DNA of 64,000 nt from Arenicola marina (Eukaryota > Annelida > Polychaeta > Arenicolidae), in assembly GCA_964019135.1 (NCBI GenBank), contig OZ025258.1, positions 30,188,186 through 30,252,185 on the forward strand. The letters run 5' to 3'. Of this stretch, positions 24,623 through 36,052 are shown one piece after another (the first letter of the stretch is position 1; each line of letters begins with the position of its first letter). Made by a program: the position numbers and the translations under genes. A model generated the notes under the pieces. That model was not told where the DNA came from, ran no database searches, and saw nothing but the letters and a program-made list of their open reading frames with translations.

Positions 24623-24628
24623 TTTATT
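24623..24628 (-). promoter_or_regulatory. candidate polyadenylation signal of the fucosyltransferase
   Basis: TTTATT on the plus strand (AATAAA on minus), about 140 bp beyond the stop codon. Confidence 0.45.
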
Positions 24629-24768
24629 TGATCTCAAGCATTAACGCCGGAGGAAACATTTCTAAAGACACCAAATGATATGCTTCCGATTGTCAATAAC
24701 TTGGAACACTTCTGCTATATTACGTTGCAGCAGCCTGAAAAAAATCCTACCTGATTATTCCTTGCACA

Positions 24769-25953
24769 TTACGTCAGACCGAGAATCCGTCGTTCTCTGG
24801 GACCGGTAATGCAGTTGCCTCCCTGGACCCAGTATTGGTACACATCGAATCGCGTTTTGTATTTATAATGAGGATCGTGTAATATTTCACATAGTTTACA
24901 AAAGCCTTCTGGTCGTATGACCTGAATTCTTTCTACCTTAGACTTTGGGGATTTCTTCCAGTCAAAATATTCCAAATAGGCAGTGACATTTTCGTCCAGG
25001 TACTTCAGGTAGCCCGCCAAGTGGCGAGGAGAGCCAAAATCGCTGACATCGATGTAGGAATGGGGCGGCATATATTTTCGGTAATTAGCCAATCCAAGGA
25101 CCACTGGGATTATGGGATACTCTAGTGGGCGAAAAGCCTTCTCCGTGACGTAATCAATGCACATGGTATTCTCAAAGGCAAGGTAAAACTTGTATGTGTC
25201 GGCTATCATGTTGTAACATTCCTTAGACTTGGGACAGGAGAGGTTTCCGCAGGCCCCATACACGTCCACAGAGACAAATTTTGACAAACTGGCCACATAG
25301 TTATTCCTCTGACTTGACACCCGGCAGTTGCTGACCAACCATGCGGCCATTTTGGATTTCGCCGCGACCTGAGTGGTCGTTGGGACGGTATTCCGCACGT
25401 ACTGGTTCGGGGGATTCCGGACTATCCTCCCTAGCGGTATGTAAACATCGGTCTCTGGATCATTCAAGTAGGTGAAGGTCAAGTTGAAAATATCCCCATA
25501 TAGCTGCAAATCCCGAGCAGCTCGCTTCGGGGCCTCGAATGAGAGGAAGACATACTTTTGACCTTGACGCGACCTCCGCGGGATAGCATCCGGGCTTGTC
25601 GGATCCACTCCGAGTCCCATGTGAATCACCACGGCGTCCGCTGATCCCGGGTCCTCTGTCCTGCTTGTCGTCGTTCGACACGTGTTCACGGAACAGTTGT
25701 GGGCGATAAAAGGGTCACGGCCGAGACCAAAGTTGTACGTCCAGGAGGCGCCGTGGAATTTGTACAGAAATAAAATAGTCTTCAGTGGAGGTTCCTTGCT
25801 GATCCAGCCCCAGCGTGTCAAGTGATCGCCGGGCCAGTGTTCCGTGGTAGACCAGAGGATCAGCAGCCCGCAGACAGCGAGAGTCAGGACGAAGGCGAAG
25901 GTTATAGGCGCTTTGAAGGAGACACATTTGCACCACGGCATTCCTGGCGTCAT
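24769..25953 (-). CDS. alpha-1,3-fucosyltransferase (GT10), Golgi type II membrane enzyme
   Basis: 394 residues in one coding exon. GT10 enzymes transfer fucose from GDP-fucose to N-acetylglucosamine-containing glycans in the Golgi. The N terminus is a short cytosolic tail followed by one membrane anchor (about 15-35, core FAFVLTLAVCGLLILW). The catalytic part carries the family hallmark FYLAFENT (about 256-263) and DYVTEKAFRPL (267-277), then IPVVLG, and a C-terminal FCKLCEILHD Cys pair. The frame extends 18 codons further upstream, but a good acceptor (TATTTCAG|GAGACC, exon edge 25970) lies there, so I start at the Met at 25953, just before the anchor, and infer a 5' UTR intron. The length matches the family. 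The exact linkage made (Lewis-type or core) cannot be read. Confidence 0.9.
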   Translation of the reverse strand: MTPGMPWCKCVSFKAPITFAFVLTLAVCGLLILWSTTEHWPGDHLTRWGWISKEPPLKTILFLYKFHGASWTYNFGLGRDPFIAHNCSVNTCRTTTSRTEDPGSADAVVIHMGLGVDPTSPDAIPRRSRQGQKYVFLSFEAPKRAARDLQLYGDIFNLTFTYLNDPETDVYIPLGRIVRNPPNQYVRNTVPTTTQVAAKSKMAAWLVSNCRVSSQRNNYVASLSKFVSVDVYGACGNLSCPKSKECYNMIADTYKFYLAFENTMCIDYVTEKAFRPLEYPIIPVVLGLANYRKYMPPHSYIDVSDFGSPRHLAGYLKYLDENVTAYLEYFDWKKSPKSKVERIQVIRPEGFCKLCEILHDPHYKYKTRFDVYQYWVQGGNCITGPRERRILGLT

Positions 25954-26519
25954 CTTCAATAAAGGGTCTCCTGAAATACAAACCTGGCTTAAACAATGTC
26001 TGCTCATATCTGACGCACTGGCTAAACACCCACTCTGATGGGGCTAAATCATTACTGTACATACGCGGATTCACTGGTTACAAGATACCGACCCTTGGTA
26101 AGATAATATATGCCAACGAATTGCACCCTATGCCCTCATATAATTGAATGCCAACGATATTACAAATCTCGTTAATAGTATATGACGTCTGAACAAACAA
26201 AACTGGGTCAATGTCCACCCGACATAACACGTTTTTCAGGAATTAAAATAGTAGACAGAAAACCGGCAACTGGAGCATATAATACCTTACACATATATGT
26301 AACGATGTAGCCCCATCTGAATGTTCTAAACGTCATTCCCCTGTTTTAGTGAAGTATATACCTTTCCCCGATTTTTAGTCCTATCTTTCGAACTCAGCCT
26401 GTCGAGGGCCATTCCGAATCTGTTGATAAATTGGGAAGTCGATATCTGAAAGCGTCTGATAGTTATCGCTGTTACAAACAGACAGACAGAATACACCGAG
26501 TTATAAAGAAAGTCGTAGA

Positions 26520-29500
26520 TAATGACACGGTGAGCCCGCCCCATTACCGCTATAATGACAATGTGACCCCACCCCATTGCCGCTATAATGACACGGTGAG
26601 CCCACCCCATTGCCGCTATAATGACACGGTGAGCCCACCCAATTGCCGCAATAATGACACGGTGAGCCCACCCCATTGCCGCTATAATGACACGGTGAGC
26701 CCACCCCATTGCCGCTATAATGACACGGTGAGCCCACCCCATTGCCGCAATAATGACACAGTGAGCCCACCCCATTGCCGCTATAATGACACGGTGAGAC
26801 CACCCCATTGCCGCTATAATGACACGGTGAGCCCACCCCATTGCCGCTATAATGACACGGTGAGCCCACCCCATTGCCGCTATAATGACACGGTGAGCCC
26901 ACCCCAGTGCCGCAATAATGACACGGTGAGCCCACTATATTGCTGCTATAATGATACGGTGAGCCCACCCCATTGCCGCAATAATGACACGGTGAGCCCA
27001 CCCCATTGCCGCAATAATGACACGGTGAGCCCACTATATTGCTGCTATAATGATACGGTGAGCCCACCCCATTGCCGCTATAATGACACGGTGAGCCCAC
27101 CCAATTGCCGCTATAATGACACGGTGAGCCCACCCCATTGCCGCAATAATGACACGGTGAGCCCACCCCATTGCCGCTATAATGACACGGTGAGCCCACC
27201 CCATTGCCGCTATAATGACACGGTGAGCCCACCCCATTGCCGCTATAATGACACAGTGAGCCCACCCCATTGCCGCTATAATGACACGGTGAGCCCACCC
27301 CATTGCCGCAATAATGACACGGTGAGCCCACCCCATTGCCGCTATAATGACACGGTGAGCCCACCCCATTGCCGCTATAATGACACGGTGAGCCCACCCC
27401 ATTGCCTCTATAATGACACGGTGAGCCCACCCCATTGCCGCAATAATGACACGGTGAGCCCACCCCATTGCCTCTATAATGACACGGTGAGCCCACCTCA
27501 TTGCCTCTATAATGACACGGTGAGCCCACCCAATTGCCGCTATAATGACACGGTGAGCCCACCCCATTGCCGCAATAATGACACAGTGAGCCCACCCCAT
27601 TGCCGCTATAATGACACGGTGAGCCCACCCCATTGCCGCTATAATGACACGGTGAGCCCACCCCATTGCCGCTATAATGACACAGTGAGCCCACCCCATT
27701 GCCGCTATAATGACACGGTGAGCCCACCCCATTGCCGCAATAATGACACGGTGAGCCCACCCCATTGCCGCTATAATGACACGGTGAGCCCACCCCATTG
27801 CCGCTATAATGACACGGTGAGCCCACCCCATTGCCTCTATAATGACACGGTGAGCCCACCCCATTGCCGCAATAATGACACGGTGAGCCCACCCCATTGC
27901 CTCTATAATGACACGGTGAGCCCACCCCATTGCCGCTATAATGACACGGTGAGCCCACCCCATTGCCGCTATAATGACACGGTGAGCCCACCCCATTGCC
28001 TCTATAATGACACGGTGAGCCCACCCCATTGCCGCAATAATGACACGGTGAGCCCACCCCATTGCCTCTATAATGACACGGTGAGCCCACCCCATTGCCT
28101 TTATAATGACACGGTGAGCCCACCCCATTGCCGCTATAATGACACGGTGAGCCCACCCCATTGCCGCTATAATGACACGGTGAGCCCACCCCATTGCCTC
28201 TATAATGACACGGTGAGCCCACCCCATTGCCGCTATAATGACACGGTGAGCCCACCCCATTGCCGCAATAATGACACGGTGAGCCCACTATATTGCTGCT
28301 ATAATGATACGGTGAGCCCACCCCATTGCCGCTATAATGACACGGTGAGCCCACCCAATTGCCGCTATAATGACACGGTGAGCCCACCCAATTGCCGCTA
28401 TAATGACACGGTGAGCCCACCCAATTGCCTCTATAATGACACGGTGAGCCCACCCCATTGCCGCTATAATGACACGGTGAGCCCACCCCATTGCCGCAAT
28501 AATGACACGGTGAGCCCACTATATTGCTGCTATAATGATACGGTGAGCCCACCCCATTGCCGCTATAATGACACGGTGAGCCCACCCAATTGCCGCTATA
28601 ATGACACGGTGAGCCCACCCCATTGCCGCTATAATGACACAGTGAGCCCACCCAATTGCCGCTATAATGACACGGTGAGCCCACCCAATTGCCGCTATAA
28701 TGACACGGTGAGCCAACCCAATTGCCTCTATAATGACACGGTGAGCCCACCCCATTGCCGCTATAATGACACGGTGAGCCCACCCCATTGCCGCTATAAT
28801 GACACGGTGAGCCCACCCAATTGCCGCTATAATGACACGGTGAGCCCACTATATTGCTGCTATAATGACACGGTGAGCCCACTCTATTGCCGCTATAATG
28901 ACACGGTGAGCCCACCCCATTGTCGCAATAATGACACGGTGAGCCCACCCCATTGCCGCCATAATGACACGGTGAGCCCACCCCATTGCCGCAATAATGA
29001 CACAGTGAGCCTACCCCATTGCCGCAATAATGACACGGTGAGCCTACCCCATTGCCGCTATAATGACACGGTGAGCTCACTACATTGCCGCAATAATGAC
29101 ACGGTGAGCCCACCCCATTGCCGCTATAATGACACGGTGAGCCCACTATATTGCTGCTATAATGACACGGTGAGCCCACCCCATTGCTGCAATAATGACA
29201 CGGTGAGCCCACCCCATTGCCGCCATAATGACACGGTGAGCCCACCCCATTGCCGCAATAATGACACAGTGAGCCTACCCCATTGCCGCAATAATGACAC
29301 GGTGAGCTCACTACATTGCCGCAATAATGACACGGTGAGCCCACCCCATTGCCGCTATAATGACACGGTGAGCCCACTATATTGCCGCAATAATGACACG
29401 GTGAGCCCACTATATTGCTGCTATAATGACACGGTGAGCCCACTATATTGCTGCTATAATGATACGGTGAGCCCACCCCATTGCCGCTATAATGACACGG

Positions 29501-30925
29501 TGAGCCCACCCCATTGCTGCTATAATGACACGGTGAGCCCACCCCATTGCCGCAATAATGACACAGTGAGCCCACCCCATTGTCGCAATAATGACACGGT
29601 GAGCCCACCCCATTGCCGCCATAATGACAGGTTGAGCCTACCCCATTGCCGCTATAATGACACGGTGAGCCCACCCCATTGCCGCTATAATGACACGGTG
29701 AGCCCACCCCATTGCCGCAATAATGACACGGTGAGCCCACCCCATTGCCGCTATAATGACACGGTGAGCCCACCCCATTGCCGCTATAATGACACGGTGA
29801 GCCCACTATATTGCCGCAATAATGACACGGTGAGCCCACTATATTGCTGCTATAATGACACGGTGAGCCCACCCCATTGCTGCAATAATGACTCGATGAG
29901 CCCACCCCATTGCTGCAATAATGACTCGATGAGCACACCCCATTGCCGCTATAATGACACGGTGAGCCCACCCCATTGCCGCTATAATGACACAGTGAGC
30001 CTACCCCATTGCCGCAATAATGACACGGTGAGCCCACCCCATTGCCGCTATAATGACACGGTGAGCCCACTATGTTGCTGCTATAATGACACGGTGAGCC
30101 CACTATATTGCTGCTATAATGACACGGTGAGCCCACCCCATTGCCGCTATAATGACACGGTGAGCCCACCCCATTGCCGCAATAATGACACGGTGAGCCC
30201 ACCCCATTGCCGCTATAATGACACGGTGAGCCCACCCCATTGCCGCTATAATGACACGGTGAGCCCACTATATTGCCGCAATAATGACACGGTGAGCCCA
30301 CTATATTGCTGCTATAATGACACGGTGAGCCCACCCCATTGCTGCAATAATGACTCGATGAGCACACCCCATTGCTGCAATAATGACTCGATGAGCACAC
30401 CCCATTGCCGCTATAATGACACGGTGAGCCCACCCCATTGCCGCAATAATGACACAGTGAGCCCACCCCATTGCCGCAATAATGACACGGTGAGCCCACC
30501 CCATTGCCGCAATAATGACACGGTGAGCCCACCCCATTGCCGCAATAATGACACGGTGAGCCCACCCCATTGCCGCAATAATGACACGGTGAGCCTACCC
30601 CATTGCCACAATAATGACACGGTGAGCCCACTACATTGCCGCAATAATGACACGGTGAGCCCACTATATTGCTGCTATAATGACACGGTGAGCCCACTAT
30701 ATTGCTGCTATAATGACACGGTGAGCCCACCCCATTGCCGCTATAATGACACGGTGAGCCCACTATATTGCTGCAATAATGACTCGATGAGCACACCCCA
30801 TCGCTGCAATAATGACTCGATGAGCACACCCCATCGCTGCAATAATGACTCGATGAGCACACCCCATCGCTGCAATAATGACTCGATGAGCACACCCCAT
30901 CGCTGCAATAATGACTCGATGAGCA
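26520..30925. repeat. 4.4-kb minisatellite array, 33-bp unit, about 130 copies
   Basis: Unit: TATAATGACACGGTGAGCCC followed by ACCCCATTGCCGC, with recurrent variants (TATAAT/AATAAT; CCCCAT/CCCAAT/CTATAT; GACTCGATGAGCACA near the right end). Because 33 is a multiple of 3 and the unit lacks stops in several frames, frames of more than 1400 codons are open on both strands. These translate to an 11-residue string and I do not call them genes. Variant blocks recur in the same order (for example near 26990, 28260 and 28494, the last two 7 units apart), showing higher-order repeat growth. A diverged single unit lies at about 32335-32375. Confidence 0.95.
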
Positions 30926-31206
30926 CGAGCTGTACAGTTCTCGCAATTTCTATATTCCTGTTTAGGTCCTTTGGAGACCAACATCTCTCCATAATACATG
31001 TGGTCCGTTCGATGAGACTGTTGGAAGCGTTGTATTTTGAGGAAATCATCGATGTATACATTACTGCGACACACGGAGCACCATTGTCCTCGCCTGGTCA
31101 GTCCATATCAGGAGCGTTGTTACGTAACCATAGATACCGCGAGCAGACATGTGAGTCATGATGATTATTACGTCATACGACATGGAAAACCCCGCGCAGC
31201 ACATTA

Positions 31207-31890
31207 GTGCTGACGCCCACTGAACGCGTTCGCGGCGCGGTGACGGAACTGACGCGGCGGCGGAACCGAGGCGGCGCGGTCCGGTCGCGGTGGCTATAGA
31301 CCACTGATAGATATTGGCGGTATTTTGAAACAAATGAAAGATAGATTCTTCTGATGAGGACGTACTCATGCTGTTAGCAACATGAAGACGTCGCAGAAGG
31401 AAGAAGTAGACCTCTATTGGATGTTTTGCACTCTTTAAAGAAGACTGGCGCTGGGAGCATACCACATGCAGGCTCATACAGGAGCTAAAACTTGCAAACG
31501 ATGAGAGGTTTCGGACCTAAATTTACTTCAGATTGACACCAGTGTAGTTTCAGGAGTTGCTGGATCTGGTATCATGTCTCCACCAACTTTCGCGCGTCTT
31601 TGTGTTCGAAACAAAGGCTTTTGCCGCCAGGTTGGAGAGTGTGCATCGCGCTGAATTTCGTTCTTTTTTCTGATTGGCTGAAATGTCGACGGCGCGCCGA
31701 CCGACGACCGAAAAATAGAACATGTCCTATCTCACCGAGGAGCCTCGACGGCACCGCGACGGCACCGCGCCGGTGCCGTCCCGCTGACGCGTGCAGTGGG
31801 CGTTAGCCAAGCGCAACTCAACTGTCCTATTTTTCCGCACCGCGTCAGTTCCGTCGCCGCGCCGCAAACGCGTCCAGTGGGCGTTAGCAC
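31207..31890. mobile_element. 684-bp non-autonomous DNA transposon, PIF/Harbinger-like
   Basis: Terminal inverted repeats of about 55 bp: the left end GTGCTGACGCCCACTGAACG matches the reverse complement of the right end (GTGCTAACGCCCACTGGACG). Both sides are flanked by TTA (31204-31206 and 31891-31893), the 3-bp target duplication typical of PIF/Harbinger. The GC-rich ends carry GCGTCAGTTCCGTC-type motifs. No intact transposase is seen. An extra internal end-like segment lies near 31787-31807. Confidence 0.75.
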
Positions 31891-32065
31891 TTAGATCGCC
31901 TGACACTGACAGTCATTCTTGAGACAACTGCATTCTGGTTTATCAACTGTCTACCGCTGATATATTATATAAATCAACTCAGATGGTTATAATTCTGATA
32001 TGCACAGAATAATGTGTAGCGAGTGAAGGCAAACAAACGAAAGATAGGCAGGAGGAATGGAATGT

Positions 32066-32242
32066 TGGTGTTTTAGGCCACTTTTGTGCACATACAGGCT
32101 AAATTGGGCCAAGGAACCTCCCGAGACGATGAAGGATGAAGGAATGAAACATGCCCCAGATTAGGTGCCCGAGCCCGGATTCGAACCCAGGACCTATTGA
32201 TCTGCGGTCTAGTGCGCTAACCACTACACCAGGGAGGCCCCC
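32066..32242 (-). mobile_element. tRNA-derived SINE (family 2)
   Basis: On the minus strand the head shows TGGTGTAGTGGTTAGCGCAC (A-box region) and GGGTTCGAATCC (B box). The tail complements GTGTTTTAGGCCACTTTTGT and GTGCACATACAGGCTAAA. Tail-only relatives lie near 44905-44960, 45155-45205 and 54866-54950, and a fuller copy at 10238-10400. Confidence 0.8.
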
Positions 32243-33243
32243 TAGATAGGCAGGAAGTTGATGCTAAGCATTGACGTAGAGCATAAGTATCCCGGTCTCG
32301 TGAGGTCTCGATCAGATCCCGCAGCAACTGTACAGTCCTATTGCTGCAGCGATGACCCGGTGTGCCCCCCCCACAATTGGTCCCATTACATGACCTGTGT
32401 GTAAATGTATCTGGTACTTCCGGCCCACACCAATGAATCTAAACCTACCTTCTGGGAGCTTGTATATCCTGTTATTGCACAGTGTCGTTAAGGCGATCTG
32501 GGGGCGATACAAATAGGTTTCCAGTCCCTTCAGCAACACATGCCACGCCAATCAGCAGTGCTTTCTCTAACACAGAACAGAATGCTTGTACTGTAGTCAG
32601 CGACAGGTTTTAAAACACGACGCTCACAATTTTGGAGGCCTATTTGTACAATGGCCTGCGCAGGCTGGAGACAGCTTGGTTTCACCATGTAATGACCTTT
32701 CTCAGTCCACGTACGATCACTACCTTCTCGCAAGGAATCCCCACTCCACCCCCTACCGCGCCATGTTCCCAGGCGAGTCGGACATTCTTGGCATTTGACC
32801 TGTTTTCAATGTCAGAGTGGATGACGTGCAATATCATTGGGGGTGGTGGGTCACGGTGAAATGAAAAGCCCGTTCCCGAGGAACGGAAATACCCCTTGCC
32901 CCCTCCCCCCCCCCCTCATCATTTGCTCCAAAGACAATCTGTGAAGAAAAGTCTACGATATATATACAAGCGTCTTCGCACGTCACCATAATGGGTCATG
33001 GGTCAGAGGTCATAGGTCAGGAGAAATAGGTCCGTTGGTTGCGAGGACATGGTAGGTTCATCTAGATTTGGCCGGTACATTGACCCGTCTCGGTGTAAGG
33101 GTAATTGCTACCGATTACACTCTCTGCGGGTTCATATCCAGCACCATAGCACAGCAATGTAAGGCTGTACACCACCAGAAATAACAGAGTTTAGTTGCGA
33201 TTGTATTGGTGTTTTATTGTCGTTTTTTTTCGTTCATTGTACG

Positions 33244-33249
33244 TTTATT
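33244..33249 (-). promoter_or_regulatory. candidate polyadenylation signal of the cGAS-like gene
   Basis: TTTATT on the plus strand (AATAAA on minus), about 200 bp beyond the stop at 33449. Confidence 0.4.
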
Positions 33250-33448
33250 TTACACCTATTTGGCGAAAGTAAACGACATGTTGAAAGTCAACCAGGTTAG
33301 ATGCGTCAACAGGGAAAGCTATGAAAGCGCGCAAACCAGTGCGCCAAAGGGCCGAGGCTCCAGTGTCTAAGCGAATGCGATGCGTTGCCAGAATGTGCGT
33401 AGCGTGGGGGTTGTGGCGTCTCTGTTTGCTACCACTTGGTCTCAGTCG

Positions 33449-35374
33449 TCAGTATTCACTCCAGTCTGACGCACTCTGACGCCGACTGACGCACATGACG
33501 TCACAGAGTCGGCGGCACAGCTCGGTGTGGTAGTGAAGGAGGTTGTCAGGGGTCGGCCACTTGGGTGCCGGGGGCGACCGCCGTGACCGGGGGCCTATGG
33601 TCTTGGTACCCTCCTCACTCCCCAACAGGGGGTGGGTCACACCGCGCCCTTCTCCGTAACCACCCCACTGCTCCAGGGCGCCCGCCAGCCTATCCAGATA
33701 CACCCCGACCACGTGATCCAATGGCTCCTTTCCCTGTTGAGGCGGCGCCGGCTGCGCACCGCTCCGCCTGTCCCTCAGAATGTCTCCGAGCACCCAGAAC
33801 TTGAAGTACGCTGACCGAATGTCCACCCACGGCTTGGTGGTGACCTCCAGGGCCTCCGCCAGGGAGGGGAGGAGGAGGTCAGGGTACATATCCCGGGCCC
33901 AGTGGGTCAGTGTGTCGCACAGGGAACAGGGACGCTCGCACGGGCTGTGTCCCGGTCCGCGATGGACTCTGTACGTGGCGTGAATCACCAGCAACTCCCT
34001 GTTTCTGAAGACTGCCTTTCCCGGACCTGTGGTCACGCCACTCCTTCTCTCCGGTAGCTCGAGGCTCCCACTGGCAACCGAGCGCGAGACGTAATCCGCT
34101 AGGTCGCTGGTGTCAACCATTCCCCCGACAACGGTCTCCGAGGCTCCTCCGGACGCCCCGGCCGCTGCCTCTTGTCCCTGCCCCCCGTCCCCGCACCGGA
34201 TTGGCTGACCACCCCCGCCCGCCGTCAGTATTAACGTCTCCACCACGTGACGGGCCTGCGTGACTTCCGTGTCCAAGGGACTCCACTTGAGGTACCGGCG
34301 GGCTAGCACCTTCAGTCCCCGGATGACAGCTACAGTAGCTGACGAGGGTCCCAGTGCGGAGAGGCCCTGGGCCTCCGTCACCGACGTGGACAGTATCCAC
34401 CCGCCTCGCCCGGGCACGAGGAGGGCTGGGTGGGATGGGGACAACGGCAGCCCGGCGAACCCCAACAGGTCATCGACCGCCGCTAGCGTGTCATCCTCCA
34501 GCAAGTGGCGGGGCACGCGGAACGCCAGGCTGATGTCCACGGTGATGGGGGGCTCACCGCGCCAGGCCAGGCTGAGGGTGACCGCCGGGCCCGAGGTGAT
34601 CACCCCGCTGTAGGCCGGGGACAGGAGCCCCGCGTGCATCACCCCATCGGGGAGGCGGGTGAACAAATCAGAGGAAGCCAGCTCCTCATCCAGCAAGTTT
34701 CGCAAGATGACGTGGAGGGAGAATGGGTTGAGCTCTGTGTGGCAGTCCGAGTCCACCCTCAGGAGCTTCTGCCATTCCTCCCCCAGCTCTCGACAGGCCG
34801 CCAGGGCGCTGCCACTGAGCCAGACACACCAGTGAGAGGCATCCCCCCAGTCCACAGTCACCCCGTCGGAGTCCACGAACGCCACGAAATCGAACTCGTC
34901 GGCCATCGCGCTCACCCTGGTTCCGTCGTAGAAGCTCCCCACCCCGGTCACCGTCACCGCCCGCAAGAGGCGCCACTTCTCACCCACTCTCTGCATCAAC
35001 ATACGGACTACAGTCTCCACGGCGGCCGCCTTGGCTCGCGTTTGCGGATCGTCGTAGGAGAAGGTTCCCTGTTCCAGTAGCGACACTTCCCGAGTTAGAA
35101 TAGAGCCGGTGTATTGAGCCTCGTCGGCGGCCAGATGCTCTACTCTATCCCGATAGCACCTCACTATATCGTGTAACTGATAGTCCAGTTGCTGGTCCGT
35201 GACCCATAACACAGGGGGTGGCGGGGAGCCCCCGAGGTGTGTTTGGTGGTCCGAGGATGTGGCATCGTCGGATATCGAGTCCCGATCACTGTCCTGAAGG
35301 CTGTTGCCTTTCGCCACTTTACTGGAGTAGGTGCATCCAGCATTGTGTGATCTGAAGACACAGACAAAGGGCAT
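33449..35374 (-). CDS. cGAS-like / Mab-21 family nucleotidyltransferase
   Basis: 641 codons, one exon as read. The family includes cGAS and cGAS-like receptors, which make cyclic dinucleotides or related signals on sensing foreign nucleic acid, and Mab-21 proteins without known catalysis. The active-site landmarks of the catalytic branch are present: the GS motif (GVGSFYDGTRVS, G146-S147), E160-F161-D162 (ADEFDFVAFVD) and a third acid D280 in PITVDISLAF, spaced much as in cGAS. A Cys cluster follows at about 476-486 (HSPCERPCSLC), possibly a metal site like the cGAS Zn loop. The C-terminal helical half ends DNLLHYHTELCRRLCDVM. The first codons are uncertain: TCTGTGTCTTCAG at 35353 is a good acceptor, so the true N terminus may lie in an upstream exon. 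Enzymatic activity is inferred. Confidence 0.82.
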   Translation of the reverse strand: MPFVCVFRSHNAGCTYSSKVAKGNSLQDSDRDSISDDATSSDHQTHLGGSPPPPVLWVTDQQLDYQLHDIVRCYRDRVEHLAADEAQYTGSILTREVSLLEQGTFSYDDPQTRAKAAAVETVVRMLMQRVGEKWRLLRAVTVTGVGSFYDGTRVSAMADEFDFVAFVDSDGVTVDWGDASHWCVWLSGSALAACRELGEEWQKLLRVDSDCHTELNPFSLHVILRNLLDEELASSDLFTRLPDGVMHAGLLSPAYSGVITSGPAVTLSLAWRGEPPITVDISLAFRVPRHLLEDDTLAAVDDLLGFAGLPLSPSHPALLVPGRGGWILSTSVTEAQGLSALGPSSATVAVIRGLKVLARRYLKWSPLDTEVTQARHVVETLILTAGGGGQPIRCGDGGQGQEAAAGASGGASETVVGGMVDTSDLADYVSRSVASGSLELPERRSGVTTGPGKAVFRNRELLVIHATYRVHRGPGHSPCERPCSLCDTLTHWARDMYPDLLLPSLAEALEVTTKPWVDIRSAYFKFWVLGDILRDRRSGAQPAPPQQGKEPLDHVVGVYLDRLAGALEQWGGYGEGRGVTHPLLGSEEGTKTIGPRSRRSPPAPKWPTPDNLLHYHTELCRRLCDVMCVSRRQSASDWSEY

Positions 35375-35451
35375 GGTAGATCACCATCACTCATTATCAC
35401 ATTGAACTGAAGCAGAAAGTAGTGGCCAAAGTCATACCCTAACTTACAATT

Positions 35452-36052
35452 GTAGGGGAACGTGGGGCAAAATGTTGACGCGGGGCATAACGGGGTGGGG
35501 TGATATCTCCATAGTTACGTGGCCTGGCCGGGCGCAATACTTATATACCAGCAACTTACGTCATTTGACACTCGCGACACTAAACGGGGAATCGGTAGGA
35601 AACAACATGCGAGTATAAACTAAGATTTGTTATTTTTCTCAGTATTGATCTAATTTCTCAGCCCGTCTCGATGATATATGACAAAACATGCTTGCAATTT
35701 GATCTTGAAGTCCCAAGGACATGGGGAACATTTTTTATGTATTAACTGAACCTAGCGACGGCAGAATGGCCATTATATCATATTTTAATTACTTCACGTT
35801 AAACAATGGCCCTATGTTGCCCAAATCTGACCCCAAATTGCCCCATCTATGGGGTAAAACGGGGCAATTAAGTCTTTATTTAGTTTTTATTATAATTTTG
35901 GTATTTGTCATTGGTAAAGCATGCCAGTCGGCTTATAATGTCAAATGACAATGTTTAATGTTTCAACAAAGTGTCGTAACTCTTGCCACTGTTATATTGA
36001 TCCCAGTTACCTAAAAAGCTTAGCGTCCCCATTTTGCCCCACTTTCCCCTAC
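35452..36052. mobile_element. 600-bp non-autonomous element with GGGGCAAAATG terminal inverted repeats
   Basis: The left end GTAGGGGAACGTGGGGCAAA ATG and the reverse complement of the right end (GTAGGGGAAAGTGGGGCAAA ATG) match over about 23 bp, then both carry GACGC-like motifs. The interior is AT-rich, contains further GGGGCAA/TTGCCCC motifs and has no transposase. No clear target duplication was found. It sits just upstream of the cGAS-like gene. Confidence 0.65.

Noticed and set aside
25954-26007. 18-codon N-terminal extension of the fucosyltransferase
   Set aside because: A strong acceptor lies inside it, and the Met at 25953 directly precedes the membrane anchor.
26431-31161. A 1576-codon plus-strand open frame, and frames of 1481 and 408 codons on minus, as giant repeat proteins
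   Set aside because: They exist only because the 33-bp unit is 3n and stop-free. Both strands are open together and no recognisable domain or splice context exists.
32150-32242. A true tRNA gene
   Set aside because: A and B boxes are present, but the cloverleaf is imperfect and the sequence continues into a shared SINE body seen elsewhere.
34113-35080. Frames overlapping the cGAS-like gene on both strands
   Set aside because: GC-rich shadow frames with no domain similarity.
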